Part shown: in pieces, positions 21,555-34,394 of the stretch
Layout of the letters: every line of letters starts with the position of its first letter
How positions within the stretch are numbered: position 1 is the first letter of the stretch
Program-made: the position numbers and the translations under genes
Origin: Leptobrachium leishanense
Taxonomy: Eukaryota; Chordata; Amphibia; Anura; Megophryidae
NCBI GenBank assembly: GCA_009667805.1
Contig: CM019063.1
Coordinates: 191,080,661-191,144,660, forward strand
DNA: 64,000 nt
Direction of reading: 5' to 3'
The notes under the pieces: model-generated
Told to the model about the DNA's origin: nothing
Databases searched by the model: none
What the model saw: only the letters and a program-made list of their open reading frames with translations

Positions 21555-22909
21555 CACTGAAGCCTCGCCTGGGGGGTTTCAAAAAATCCAAATTCCCGTT
21601 CACAGACCGAGGATTCGGATCTCTGCTGTGTTGTGCAATCACTCTATGGGCAAACAGGAGCCTGACAGGCCACCTTTTCCAGCCAATCATCTGGCTGCAA
21701 TGAAGACAGGCTGCTCCTCCCACTGCAGGCGCGTGTTTGATCCTCTGATCAAATCAATGCTCGGCAGGGAGAGGGGAGAAAGGAGGCTGGAAATCTGAGT
21801 GTGTGAGTGTAGGGGGGCTGGCAGTATGAGTAGGGGGAACTGGCAGCATGTGTGTGTGAGTGTATGGAGGGATGACAGTGTAGGGAGGAGGAGCTGGCAG
21901 TGTGTGAGTGTATGGGGGCTGGCATTGTGTGGGGGAGGGGGCTGGTTGTGTGTGTGTGAGTGTATGGAGAGGAGGGGCTTGCAGTGTGTGAGTGTATGGG
22001 ACGGGCTGGCAGTGGGTGTGAGTGTATGGGGAAGGGGGCTGGCAATGTGTGTGAGTGTATGGAGAGGGAGCTTGCAGTATGTGTGAGTGTATGGGGAAGG
22101 GGGGTGGCAATGTGTGTGAGTCAGGGTAGGTAGGTGAGGCAGAGCCTCACCTGCCTTAAATTGTTAAAATAATAAAAGAAACTTGCCTGCTCCGCTCTCC
22201 CCCGCTGTCGGCTCTGTCCTCTGCCTCTATCCCTGCTCGCAGTGCGCACATTCTTTAGCTCTATTTAGTTGATGATAATACTAATAATATTTAATTTGAA
22301 CAACAGCTTGGAAAAACCACCTAGCCTCAAAGGTTAAAGATCATTAGTGCAATTACAGAATAAATGTGTAACATGTGCAAATCAGTCTGATAAGGTTTCA
22401 TGATGATTTCCATAATTTCTTCCAATATAATCTTCAACCACAACTTTATCGCATAAAGATAGACAAACAATAGAGGCTTTTCTACTCAAATCCCTTTCCC
22501 TTCTAAGCATAAGCGTCTGTACAGGGGGGCAAGGGGGTCAATTTCCCCCCCTAGGTTATTCCTTGCCCCCCCATGTGCCCCCCAACAGAAATCAGCATCC
22601 AGCTTCCCACACTCCGTCTCTGTGCATCATATATGGACGATCTAGGTGTCATTGGAAAGGGCAGATTCTGACCTTTCCAATGATACCCAACATGATCATG
22701 TACAGTGTGAAGGAAAAGGCATAAAACATTAGATAAAAACATGCATTTTACATTTTCACAGGGTTGAAATGGCTCAGCAGTGAAGTGGTTAATGTTCAAA
22801 CTATACATTACAATGTGTATTACACTAGTTTTTGCCTTGGTTTAGTTGTATATTAGGGGTTAATGGGTAGGCTTCATCCCTCACAGTATACATATTTATT
22901 AAAAATTCA
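21555..22909. other. Spacer with G-rich minisatellite
   Basis: Apart from the array at 21795-22125 I see no gene. A short perfect palindrome (AGGTGAGGCAGAGCCTCACCT) lies near 22131. Near 22517 the G-run CAGGGGGGCAAGGGGG could be a hAT terminus, but I found no matching partner end. Confidence 0.35.
21795..22125 (+). repeat. Imperfect minisatellite GTGTGTGAGTGTATGGGG...GCTGGCA
   Basis: About nine to ten units of 30-40 bp of the form TGTGTGAGTGTATGG, a G/A-rich run, GGCTGGCA. Unit lengths vary. Short open frames here are products of the repeat. Confidence 0.75.
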
Positions 22910-23418
22910 CAGGGTTATTCAAAGAGCGGTGAAAACCAGGAGAATAACTGGAGAAGTGAAAATTCTAGGTCGAAATAGCCAAACCAGAAAAATTCTCCCA
23001 TTTAACTCACTTTCCAAATTGGCTATTTGGTCTAGATTGTTCTCTTCTCCTGCCAGTTCTCCTGGCTTTCACCTCTCTCTCAGGGTTGTTCAGAGAAAGG
23101 TGAAAAACAGGAGAATGGCAGGAAAAGAGAACAATCTGGACCAAATAGCCGATTTGGAAAGTGAGATAAGGCTAGGGTCAGACTAACGCATTTTTCACAG
23201 CGACCGAAGTGCGTCCGAATGCATTGCCGTATTTTTTCACGGAATGCATGAAAACTGTCATACGATGCGCATTTTTGTGCGTGATTTTTTACGGATCCAA
23301 AACAGGAAACTTTGGGTGTCTGGACGCAGTGGCGTAGCGTGGGGGGGGGCTGGGGGGCCGTGGCCCCGGGCGCAGTTTTGTTAGGGGCGCATTTGCGCCC
23401 CTAAAACTGGCCCGGGGG

Positions 23419-23690
23419 TTGAGGGGACGCAGATGCCGGGCAGCGCGGGAGCGCCTGCCCGTCTTTAACAGTCCGTCCTGTTAGGTGATGCGGCTGCGCG
23501 GCGTGCGCAGCCGGTCACGTGGTCCGGCTAATCAGGTGGTACGGAGTCTCTGTACCACCTGATTGGCCGGACCACGTGACCGGCTGCGCACGCCGCGCAG
23601 CCGCATCACCTAACAGGACGGACTGTTAAAGACCGGGCAGGCGCTCCCGCGCTGCCCGGCATCTGGGTCCCGGTCCCCTCAACCCCCGCC
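23419..23690. repeat. Long near-perfect palindrome within hAT
   Basis: Left arm about 23419-23550, right arm about 23560-23690, centre near 23555. The arms include GTCTTTAACAGTCCGTCC / GGACGGACTGTTAAAGAC and GGTCACGTGGTCCGGC / its complement. It is very GC-rich and would form a strong hairpin in single strands or RNA. Confidence 0.9.
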
Positions 23691-23716
23691 GGAGCTGGGG
23701 CCTGGGGCAATATCCA

Positions 23717-24395
23717 GGTAAGAGCTGGGGGCAAATACATGAGATGGGGGCAAATCCATGAGTGAGCTGGGGGGCAAATCCATGAGCTGGGGCAAATCTA
23801 TGAGCTGGGGCAAATCCATGAGCTGGGGCAAATCCATGAGCTGGGGCAAATCCATGAGCTGGGGGCAAATCCATGTGAGAGCTGGGGCAAATCCATGAGT
23901 GAGCTGGGGGGCAAATCCATGTGTGAGCTGGGGGGCAAATCCATGAGTGAGCTGGGGGGCAAATCCATGAGTGAGCTGGGGGGCAAATCCATGAGTGAGC
24001 TGGGGGCAAATCCATGAGCTGGGGGCAAATCCATGAGTGAGCTGGGGGGCAAATCCATGAGATGGGGGCAAATCCATGAGTGAGCTGGGGGGCAAATCCA
24101 TGTGAGAGCTGAGGCAAATCTATGAGCTGGGGGCAAATCCCCGTGAGCTGGGGCAAATCCATGAGTGAGCTGGGGGGCAAATCCATGAGTGAGCTGGGGG
24201 GCAAATCCATGAGCTTGGGCAAATCCATGAGCTGGGGGCAAATCCATGAGCTGGGGGCAAATCCATGAGCTGGGGGGCAAATCCATGAGCTGGGGGGCAA
24301 ATCCATGAGCTGGGGGCAAATCCATGTGTGAGCTGGGGGGCAAATCCATGTGTGAGCTGGGGGCAAATCCATGTGTGAGCTGGGGCAATATCGAT
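23717..24395. repeat. Minisatellite GAGCTGGGGGCAAATCCAT within hAT
   Basis: About 30 units of 19-25 bp of the form GAGCTGGGGGGCAAATCCAT with GA, GTGA or GTGT spacers. On the - strand the unit reads TCATGGATTTGCCCCCAGC, close to the units at 45020-45838 and 39893-40090. Open frames across it (up to 276 codons on the - strand) come from the repeat and are not annotated as genes. Confidence 0.92.
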
Positions 24396-24826
24396 AACGT
24401 CCACAGGTTGGGGGGGGCGCACAATTCTTTGCTGGCCCCGGGCGCTGACAACCCACGCTACGCCACTGTCTGGACGTTATGTTGGCCGGACATGAGCAGG
24501 GTCTGACGTCTCCAAATCACGTACACACGCCGCTACTGGACGCAGCGCACTCTGTACGTCCGTACTAGCGGTTCTGCGTTCTCAAAAAAATGCCTTAATT
24601 TTCCACTTGCGTTGCGCAGCCGGACTTTCGTGCGACCGTACTTCGTATATTGGCCGTCATTTGCTGCTAGTGCGGCCGTGATTAAGTGCGCCTAAACGCA
24701 CGTTAAAAATTCGCTAGTCTGACCCTAGCCTAAATGGGAGAATTTTTCTGGTTTGGCTATATTGACCTAGAATTTTCCATTCTCCAGTCATTCTCCTGCT
24801 CTTCACCGCTCTCTGAATAACCCTGA

Positions 24827-25745
24827 CAGAGTTATTCAGAGAAAGGTGAAACTCAGGAGAATGACTGAAGAGAAAATTCTAAGTCAAAATAGCCAAACCA
24901 GAAAAATTCTCCCATTTATCTCACTTTCCAAATCGGCTATTTGGTCTAGATTGTTCTCTTCTCTTGCCAGTTCTCCTGGCTTTCACCTCTCTCTCTGGGT
25001 TGTTCAGAGAAAGGTGAAAACCAGGAGAATGGCAGGAAAAGAGAACAATCTGGACCAAATAGCCGATTTGGAAAGTGAGATAAGGCTAGGGTCAGACTAA
25101 CGCATTTTTCGCAGCGACCGTCAAAAAGTGTGTCCGAACGCATTGCCGTATTTTTTCACGGAATGCGCGAAAACGGTCATACGATGCGCATGTTTGTGCG
25201 TGATTTTTTACGGATCCAAACCAGGAAACTTTGGGTGTCTGGACGTTATGTTGGCCGGACATGAGCAGAGTCTGACGTCTCCAAATCACGCATACACGCC
25301 GCTACTGGACGCAGCGCACTCTGTACGTCCGTACTAGCGGTTCTGCGTTCTAGAAAAAATGCGTTAATTTTCCACTTGCGTTGCGCAGCCGACTTTCGTG
25401 CAACCGTACTTCGTATATTGGCCGTCATTGCCCGTCATTTGCTGCTAGTGCGGCCGTGATTAAGTGCGCCTAAACGCACGTTAAAAATTCGCTAGTCTGA
25501 CCCTAGCCTAAATGGGAGAATTTTTCTGGTTTGGCTATTTTGACCTAGAATTTTCCATTCTCCAGTCATTCTCCTGCTCTTCACCGCTCTCTGAAAGGTG
25601 AAACTCAGGAGAATGACTGATGAGAAAATTCTAGGTCAAAATAGCCAAATCAGAAAAATTCTCCCATTTATCTCACTTTCCAAATCGGCTATTTGGTCTA
25701 GAATTTTCCATTCTCCAGTCATTCTCCTGCTTTTCACCGCCAAAA
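24827..25745. mobile_element. Harbinger-like MITE (family B), tandem copy 2, truncated right end
   Basis: Starts CAGAGTTATTCAGAG at 24827 and repeats the layout of copy 1, including the internal GGTTGTTCAGAGAAAGG junction and a family C MITE at the same position. The right part is rearranged (a partial inverted repeat at 25590-25740) and lacks the final AATAACCCTG. Confidence 0.75.
25084..25508. mobile_element. MITE family C, copy 2 (425 bp, no hAT)
   Basis: Same termini as 23170-24730, with TAA target duplications at 25081-25083 and 25509-25511. It is at the same site of family B as copy 1. It lacks the hAT and thus shows the empty state of that insertion site (GGGTGTCTGGACGTTATG). Confidence 0.9.
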
Positions 25746-26564
25746 AATCAGTAAACTTTTTCTGCGTGTCCGAAAATGTCTCCTCTTTTCATACAGACTG
25801 CCGCCCCAAGCAGTTGTTTATGGATAGATTAAAGGAAAAGCATTTACCGTCACTTGAAATGTCATTTTTTTCGTTTTTACATATTTCTATACATCCTAGA
25901 AATCCGCCACTTCACGGGCAGGTTATGGGGACCTCCTAGGCACGATATTTGAAGGAATTTTTCGTTTTTATTTTTAACCCTTATTTCATGGAAAACTCAC
26001 TGTCCCTTTAAAAACGTTTGTTTTTTTTACTTTTTGTCCTTGTTTCCTGTCCCCCAGGGCACTACCCGGACCCCCATACACCTTTTATGGCAAATATCTA
26101 GCATATATGCCCTCTTGGAGGGCACTCTAAAAACCGAATTTTCAGCCCCATTGACTTGTATTGAGTTCGAGTTTGGGTTCGGGTTCGGATCCGAACATTT
26201 GGAAAGTTCGGGTTCGGCTCCGAATCGAACTCGGGGAGTGTTCGGCTCATCCCTAGTTATTATGGTAGTTAGAATCTAAAGGGTCTATTCATCTTTAGAT
26301 CCTCTGCTTTTCGTCACTTTTCGGGGGATTCATTTCGCCGAAAATATGGTGAATTCCCTATTTAGCGAACAGTCACTGTAATTTGCTAAAAGTGGAGTCG
26401 CTGAAGCAGCAATCAGACATTCAGTGAAAACCTCAGAATTGCGGCAAATAAAATAGTGAATTTAAGTATCAAGTTAGTACAACAAAAAGGCATCATTGCA
26501 TCACATTACTCATTGCTTCACATTACTCTGGGGTTTTGGAATCTTATTTATTTATACTTATTTA
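25746..26564. other. Unassigned spacer
   Basis: AT-rich sequence with a short degenerate repeat at 26165-26245 (TTCGGGTTCGGATCCGAAC-like words). No gene or element boundaries recognised. Confidence 0.4.
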
Positions 26565-27750
26565 GGGCACTATTACCTGGTGTGAGTTAACCTTTGCGTC
26601 AGCATGGTTTTGCGTTAGCGCCAGGTTAATTGAGTCTAGCGCGTGACCAACAGATACAGGGTTATCCAAAGAGATTCGAAAAGTCACCGCACGTTCGGTG
26701 ACTTTTCGTTCTCTTCAATTCGGTTCCTTTTGCCGATTGCATTTCGGTGACCCTGCGGTGTATTCAGCAAACACCACAGGGTCCCCGAATTGCAGGGAAA
26801 AGCTGCCACAAACCTGACGAAAACTAACCGCAAAACCCACCGAATGCACGCCGAAAACAAGCAAAAACATCTGGATTAACCTTTCGAAAAACCAGAGCAG
26901 GAGCCGATCACACGCAGCGAAGCAGCCGAACAGGAGCCGAATCAAAGCAGCTGAGATGCAGAGGAGGCAGTGAATAAATAAGCAAAACCGTTTGTATGAA
27001 TCTGTGAAAATGAAACGCTGTTTGCAAAGAAACTACTGAGCGAAAATGTCTGAAATTTGCACAGGAGGTCTAGGGAATGATAATAAAGAGGGCTGTTACA
27101 GAAAAAAGAAGTAAACTTTAAAAAAAAAAAAAAAAATCAGAAAAATGCTTAAAGTATCCTAAAAAATCTATAAATAAAGAGACTTTTTGCTGCAGAATTT
27201 TATAATGAATGGTTTATTATATATTGAATTAAAATGGGAATATTTTTAACATTGAAGTCTATGGGATTCTCCTGAATAAATTTGCCGAATTAAACCACCG
27301 AATGGCAGGGCATTAGGGGAACCTTTCACTGCTGGTTTGTGTTCTCTGAATAGACGAAGCAGTGCTTTTTCATGGGGTTTTCACTGCCCCCGAACAGGCA
27401 CCATATATGCAGGCAATTCGCCAGGATTTGGCGAATTGCCTGCTTTCTGAATAGCCGAATGGCCAGGAAAGGTAACCGAACGCTGATTTTCAGCGTTCGG
27501 TTACCTTTCTCAAGCAATTCGGATCTCTTTGGATAACCCTGATAGTTTTCCTCCCGCTAGAAACGGGAAAAATCACTTAGCGCCTCGCTATTAGCGATTT
27601 GTACCGTGAGCTTACTGTACTTTCCGCGTCCTTTTCTTAACACGGGGAGCACTAGAGATCTCTAGCGATTTTGTAACCAACAGATCACTTGGTGCCAGCG
27701 TTAATTTTTTGAGGGAAATTAATTGCAACATTTTACCTACTGCTCAACCC
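26565..27750. repeat. Diverged copy of the 4-bp-duplication family, host of MITE A
   Basis: Left part GGGCACTATTACCTGGTG; the right part has GAGCTTACTGTACTTTCCGC and TTAACACGGGGAGC, which match the interior of 60340-60930. The MITE at 26657-27541 sits within it, as another copy of that MITE sits within 60950-62282. Ends are uncertain. Confidence 0.45.
26657..27541. mobile_element. Harbinger-like MITE family A, full copy
   Basis: 885 bp. Termini CAGGGTTATCCAAAGAGATTCG...GGATCTCTTTGGATAACCCTG with a 3-bp target duplication ATA (26654-26656 and 27542-27544). The interior has nested inverted repeats (AAAGTCACCG...CGGTGACTTT; GGTAACCGAACGCTG...CAGCGTTCGGTTACC). It has no coding capacity. Further copies: 61265-62179, 63771 to the right edge and a fragment at 37078-37380. 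Confidence 0.88.
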
Positions 27751-27960
27751 TGGTGCTAACTCCAAAAAATCTGAAAAAAACAGAACATCGCCCACAATTA
27801 ACAGGCAATTGAAAGGAATGCAGCACAGGTGTTCTCTTGGCCCCATACACCATAGTAATGGATCTGGTCTGCAATGTCGCTGCTGTTGCAATAGGCTCTA
27901 TTATGATAAATATGTATCCTTTATCCACATATATCCTAATTCTCTCCCCATGCCTGGGCT
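27545..27960. other. Spacer, partly repeat-derived
   Basis: The first 200 bases probably belong to the diverged repeat at 26565-27750. From about 27750 to 27960 I recognise nothing. Confidence 0.35.
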
Positions 27961-29033
27961 AATTATTATTAATGAGGAGAAAAAATGTCATCTGCGCTTA
28001 TTCCCATTATACCGTGTGAAACAAAACGCAATTAGAGGCTTTGGTTTCTGTTAATGGCCATTAAAAGAGTAAGCTCACCCGCCGAACGTCAAGGCACCTC
28101 TAGTGAGGGTGAGTCCTATCCAAAAAATGAAGCCACAGGCTGCTGTGTAGCCAACCATAACTTGCCCATGCTGCTTGTAATTCATGAGGTAGACTGGTGG
28201 GCTTTTATTTAAGCTCCCCCAGAAACAAAATCCGCCTTGGGATCAAAAAACAAAGACACGGAGCAGAAGAGCTGCAATGATGACCTGGCTGGAGGTACAT
28301 TAAAACATACATAGTACAGGCTGCTGTGTAGCCAACCATAACTTGACCATGCTGCTTTTCAGTCATGAGGTAGACTGGTGGGCTTTTATTTAAGCTCCCC
28401 CAGAAACAAAATCCACCTAGGGATCAAAAAACAAAGACACGGAGCGGATTAGCTGCAATGATGACCTGGCTATGCAATGATGACCTCACTAGAGGTGCCT
28501 TGACGTTCGGCGAGTGAGCTTACTCTTTTAATGGCCATTAACAGAAACCAAAACCTCTAATTGCGTTTTGTTTCACACGTTATAATGGGAATAAGCGCAG
28601 ATTACATTTTTTCTCCTTGTTATGTTGTATACATGTTGTTGGGCTGGGTACATTTGGTGGTTACAGCCACCCCTTCGGGGAATAGGCGCAACCCCACCCC
28701 TCCTGTACTATGTAGGTTTTAATGTACCTCCAGCCAGGTAATCATTGCAGCTCTTCTGCTCCGTGTCTTTGTTTTTTGATCCCAAGGCGGATTTGGATAG
28801 GACTCACCCTCACTAGAGGAGACTTGACGTTCGGCGGGTGAGTTTACTCTTTTAATGGCCATTAACAGAAACCAAAGCCTCTAATTGCGTTTTGTTTCAC
28901 ACGGTATAATGGGAATAAGTGCAGATGACATTTTTTCTCCTTGTTATGTTTTATACATGTTGTTGGGCTGGATACATTTGGTGGTTGCAGCCGCCCCATC
29001 GGGGAATAGGCGCGACCCCACCCCTCCTGTACT
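27961..29033. repeat. Unclassified inverted and direct repeat cluster
   Basis: A block of about 150 bp (with ATGGCCATTAAAAGAGTAAGC and GCCGAACGTCAAGGC on the + strand) lies at 27965-28115. It is present inverted at about 28490-28640 and again at about 28805-28965. A second block (GGTAGACTGGTGGGCTTTTA) is a direct repeat at about 28132-28290 and 28315-28470. Both inverted blocks run to CACCCCTCCTGTACTA. I cannot assign it to a known class. Confidence 0.6.
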
Positions 29034-30340
29034 AATTATTATTAATATTATTCTTTATTTATAAAGCGCCAGCATATTCCGCAGCGCTGTACAATGTGCA
29101 CAATATAGACAGGGTTACAATACAATTGACAAACCAGCACAGGAGGAAACGAGGGCCCTATTCCCGTGGGAACTCACAATCTATTAGGGTTGGGGTGGAA
29201 ACAGGAGGAGAGGACTGCAAGGTGAGAGTGAAGGACTGGTTGGGGCAGTGAGGTGTATCAGTGAGTCGGGTGGTAGGCTTGGCTAAATAGGAATGTCTTA
29301 AGGGAGCGTTTGAAGGAAGGGAAACTAGGGGAAAGTCTGACAGTACGAGGGAGAGCGTTCCAGAGGATGGGGCTGCGCATGAAAAATCCTGCAGTCTATC
29401 ATGGGAAGAGGTGATGCGGGGTGAAGCTAGGCACAGGTCACTGTTTGACCTTAGGGAGCGGGCTGGGGTGTATTTGGTGATTAGTGAGGACAGGTAGTGG
29501 GGAGCTCAGTTAGTGAGAGCTTTGTAGGTCAGGGTAAGGATTTTGAATTTAATTCTGCAGTGGATGAGGAGCCAGTGAAGGGACTCGCAGAGAGGAGCAC
29601 CAGAGACTGAGCGGCGGTGAGGTGGATGAACCTGGCAGAGGCATTCAGAATGGATTATAGGGGGGGCGAGGCGGGAGAGAGGGATGCCACCCAAAAGTTT
29701 ATTACAATAGTCAAGTCGGGAGAATACAAGGGTGTGGATGAGTTGATTTGTGGTGTCAGCAGTAAGAAAAGGTTGAGTTCTGGAAATATTACGTAGTTGG
29801 TAGCGGCAGGAGGAGGAAAGAGACTGGATGTGGGGAAAGAAGGAAAGAGCAGAGTCAAGTGTAACTCCGAGACAGCGAACCAGGTTAGATGGGGAGATAG
29901 TGATACCATCAACCATGAGAGAGAAATCAGGAGGTGGGGAGGCATTAGAAGGAGGAATTAGGAGCTCAGTCTTTGACATGTTAATTTTTAGGTGTTGAGA
30001 GGCCATCCAGGAGGAGATGCCAGATAAACAGTCACTGACTTTGGAAAGGACAGGGGGAGATAGATCAGGGGTAGACAGCTAGATCTGAGTATCATCAGCA
30101 TAGATGTGGTAATTAAAGCCAAAGCTATTTTGCCCAGGGAGGAGGTGTAGATAGAAAAGAGCAGAGGACCTAGGACAGAGCCTTGAGGTACACCAACTGA
30201 TAAAGGCATTGAAGAGGAGGAGTTACCAGCAAAGGACACAGAGAAGGACCTGTTGGACAGATAGGAGTTGACCCAAGCAAGTGCAGTGTCACGGAGACCA
30301 AAGGAGCTGAGAGTCTGTGCCAAAGAAAAGGGATACCCTG
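29034..30340 (-). mobile_element. L2 LINE, 5'-truncated
   Basis: On the - strand it ends with the L2-type tail AGCGCTGCGGAATATGCTGG...TTTATAAATAAAG and ATTATT repeats. The reverse transcriptase C-terminal half is readable in pieces: [20 protein letters not shown] (frame 29988-30377) and MSKTELLIPP...[14 protein letters not shown] (29506-30006). The YADD box is lost by mutation, and frameshifts and stops are frequent. It belongs to the same family as 55095-57990. Confidence 0.88.
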
Positions 30341-30955
30341 GCCCCAATAGTGTTATGGCAAAACGTATCACATCCACGAGTTATTCAACACAGTTTCAAT
30401 ATGCAGTTCACAAGGTGCCCTGATCGGAGGTATAGCCTTTGATTGCCACCCATTTAAACATTTGACCAACGTATCATGCTAGCGGCTGATCGTTGGTCAT
30501 TGGCTCACTGTTTTTGGGCAGCTAGGCTTCTGAGGGGGTTGGAGATAAAGGTCTCCAAGGTATTTACGGGGTCCTCTGTGACAATAAAGATTATAACAAA
30601 ATGAACATGAATATATGAGCTACAATTGGGAGCCATTGTAACTCATAAAAACAAACATCATGTACCTATAAGAGTTACAAGGTGATATTAGACATGAGAC
30701 AGCTAGTGGACAATATGAGGTGTCAGCCACATCAAATACCACATTCCCACACCTACCAACAGTAATCCCAGTCTGACTCCTGTGTACTCCCAGTCCAAAC
30801 TGAACACTGTCACAGGCTAACAGTTTTAAATTATCTGGTTGAAATTGTTGTATTCTAGTTTGCAGTTAGGAAAATTTTTATAGTACAGTACTGAGCACAC
30901 TTGTGTAGGAGCACGGGTGTTGCTACCAGGGGTGCAGTGAGTGCCTAAGGCTAGG
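30341..30955. other. Unassigned spacer
   Basis: No gene, terminal repeats or tandem repeats recognised. Confidence 0.4.
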
Positions 30956-30958
30956 GTC

Positions 30959-31394
30959 AGACGAGTGCATTCTGTGCGGACGTTGCATCCGTGCACAATG
31001 GACGTACCTTCTGACGACGACAAGGTAGTGGCCACACGGTCCGTTTTTTCAACTGATGTTATTTTTGACTGATGTAGAAGGGAGAATAAATTAATAGGAA
31101 AACCATTTTGTCCGTCAAAAATGCTGGACGTATAAATGCAGTCCGTCTGACTTCGTTCCATCACTCACACACAAAGCTATGCGGACATTGCGGACGCAGC
31201 GCACTCTGTGCGTCCGTTCTAGCGGATTTACGTTCTTGCCTAACCTGCATCCGTTTGCCGCGTCCGTTTTGCGTCCGCACTTCTGTGCGGACGTACTTCG
31301 TTTGTGGTCTCTATTGATCATAATTATATGCTAGAACGGACGTACAAATGTGCTGCAACACGGACGTGATCAGTGCACTCGTCTGACACCAGCC
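30959..31394. mobile_element. MITE family C, diverged copy
   Basis: Starts GGCTAGGGTCAGACGAGTGC after TAA (30956-30958) and ends GCACTCGTCTGACACCAGCC. The interior shares GACGCAGCGCACTCTGTGCG and related words with 23170-24730 and 25084-25508. The right target duplication is not clear. Confidence 0.75.
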
Positions 31395-31429
31395 AACGGC
31401 CGGCTGGAGCCTCGACTGAGCGGTTTGGC

Positions 31430-31765
31430 TAGGGGCAAGGGCCTCGTCTATGATTCGCTCATACACAGCACACATTACTGTGAGTTTTATTGCTGTGGAA
31501 CTCTGACTTATACATAGTGCACATTACATTAAAAATGGGATGGACTGAAGTGGTCATAGTGGACCTGGAAAAAAATGGGACACTGATTGTTTGGAGTCGA
31601 CATTGTGGACCTGGAGGGGTCCAGTGCATGGGGACGGCGGGAGGCAGGCAAAATATGTTTTTTCCAAGGGTGGGAGCCCTTCATGGATTCCTGCACCTGG
31701 GCCCTGAGATTTCTAATTACGCCTCGTGTGCCAAGGTAGAATGGGTGCTGCAGGGAGTGGCAGGT
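31430..31765. repeat. hAT-related fragment
   Basis: Shares TGCACATTACATTAAAAATGGGAT, TAGTGGACCTGGAAAA and CACCTGGGCCCT with 34985-35211 and, inverted, with 35286-35490. It probably derives from one non-autonomous hAT family whose termini read CAGAGGCGTAAC. Confidence 0.5.
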
Positions 31766-32030
31766 TTGCAGGAGTTTATAAAAACAAATGCCTCGAGGGC
31801 ATCTACCATTCCTGGCAGATGTCTTGGAACATGAGCAGTTTTTTTCATTAAATTGTGAACCTTTCATGTTCTAGCTAGCTTAAAAGAGCAGATTTGGTAC
31901 ACGCCTTGGAACACAAGACTTGATATGTAACTGACAATGAAAAAAATTGCTTCTGTCCCAAAAATCGATAACATGACAAAATGTATTGAATAGTTTTTAA
32001 TAAAAAATTAGTTCAAGCAAATGTGTAGAC

Positions 32031-32167
32031 CAGGGATGTCCAAACTCTGGCCCCCCAGATGTTCCTGAACTACAACTCCCAGAAATCTCTGAATGCATTA
32101 GATGGCTGGAAAAGCATTGGAGTTGTAGTTCATGGACATCTAGGGGGCTGGAGTTTGGACATCCCAG
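32031..32167. mobile_element. Short hAT-type MITE with ACTACAACTCCCAG core
   Basis: Near-palindromic: CAGGGATGTCCAAACTCTGG...TGGAGTTTGGACATCCCAG, with GAACTACAACTCCCAGAA inside and its inverted partner. Flanks GTGTAGAC and GTGTACAT (6 of 8 equal) look like an old 8-bp target duplication. The ACTACAACTCCC core resembles a known vertebrate promoter motif (ZNF143 type), here as part of the repeat. Confidence 0.65.
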
Positions 32168-32585
32168 GTGTACATGAAAAATAGCATGGCTCCTCCTCTT
32201 TTAACCTTTTCACTACTAAGCACTTTTTGTTAAAAAATAAATATTACCATAACATTTATTTGAAATATGGAATGCATAGCTATTGTTAACGTTTAAGTTT
32301 AGGATAATATTTTCGAGCATAGATTTTTATTCAGGCTAGATAAAAGATTAAAGTAACATACATTTGCACATTATTATTTATCCTTTTTTTTGCAGAAATA
32401 TTGCTGGGATGAATAGTTCCAAGCTCTAGATGGTGTCCCTTATCTTGCACAATGTCAAACAGGGTCTGCATTATTAGCATACAGGCAGAAATGTTTTTTG
32501 TGTCAAATACAGTAAATATGGTAAAGATAATAAAAGGTATCCTATCGGCAGGTTGACAGCTTGGGGTTGCCAATATTGATGTCAC
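32168..32585. other. Unassigned AT-rich spacer
   Basis: No gene or element recognised. Confidence 0.4.
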
Positions 32586-32701
32586 GCAGGGGCGTAACTA
32601 CCAGGGGTGCAGAGGGTGCCACGGCACTCGGGCCCTTGAGCCTGGGGGGGGGCACACTCGCCTGCCTGGGCCTGGGGGCTTGCCTATAATATATATATAT
32701 A
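32586..32701. repeat. hAT-like terminus next to Tc1
   Basis: Starts CAGGGGCGTAACTACCAGGG and runs into TA repeats where the Tc1 element inserted. It may be the left end of an element whose right end is at 35211 (TTATGCCTCTG), but the flanking 8-mers do not match. Confidence 0.4.
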
Positions 32702-32990
32702 GAGTGGCAAGAAAAAGTATGTGAACCCTTTGGGATTACGTGGAGTTTTGCATGAATTGGTCATAAAATGTGCTCTGATCTTCATCTAAGTCACAACAAT
32801 TTGAAAAACACAGTCTTCTTAAAATAATACAACACAAACATTATATGTTTTCATGTGTTTATTAAACATAACATGTAAACATTCACAGTGCAGGGTGGAA
32901 AAAGTATGTGAACCCCTAGCCTAATGACGTCTCCAAGAGCTATTTGGAGCCAGGAGTGAGCCAACCTTGAGTCCAATCAGTGTGATATTA

Positions 32991-34394
<1,404 letters not shown>

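Larger units (their letters stand above)
23327..24468. mobile_element. hAT-type non-autonomous transposon with minisatellite and long palindrome
   Basis: 1142 bp with termini CAGTGGCGTAGCGTGGG...CCCACGCTACGCCACTG (the right end has ACCCACGC) and a perfect 8-bp target duplication TCTGGACG (23319-23326 and 24469-24476), so hAT is well supported. It has no transposase. The interior has a palindrome of about 130-bp arms and then a minisatellite of about 30 units. Confidence 0.92.
23170..24730. mobile_element. MITE family C, copy 1 (nested in family B, split by hAT)
   Basis: Terminal inverted repeats GGCTAGGGTCAGACTAACGC...TCTGACCCTAGCC, flanked by the 3-bp target duplication TAA (23167-23169 and 24731-24733), a Harbinger-like signature. 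It is AT/CG-rich with repeated CGTCCG-type words and has no coding capacity. Confidence 0.85.
22910..24825. mobile_element. Harbinger-like MITE (family B), tandem copy 1, with nested elements
   Basis: Starts CAGGGTTATTCAAAGAG at 22910 and ends CTCTGAATAACCCTG at 24825. The body has the AGGAGAATGACTGGAG / TTTTGACCTAGAATTTT motifs of family B. It carries a nested MITE (family C, 23170-24730), which in turn carries a hAT element (23327-24468). A second copy of the same nest, without the hAT, starts one base later at 24827. Confidence 0.8.

Noticed and set aside
21795..24395. CRISPR-like arrays of short repeats
   Set aside because: Repeats are contiguous minisatellites with no unique spacers of constant length, in vertebrate DNA.
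23626..24456. Long - strand open frames (up to 276 codons, MDLPPSS repeats)
   Set aside because: Open in three frames over a minisatellite inside a non-autonomous hAT; the repeat unit lacks stops, and no domain or composition suggests a real protein.
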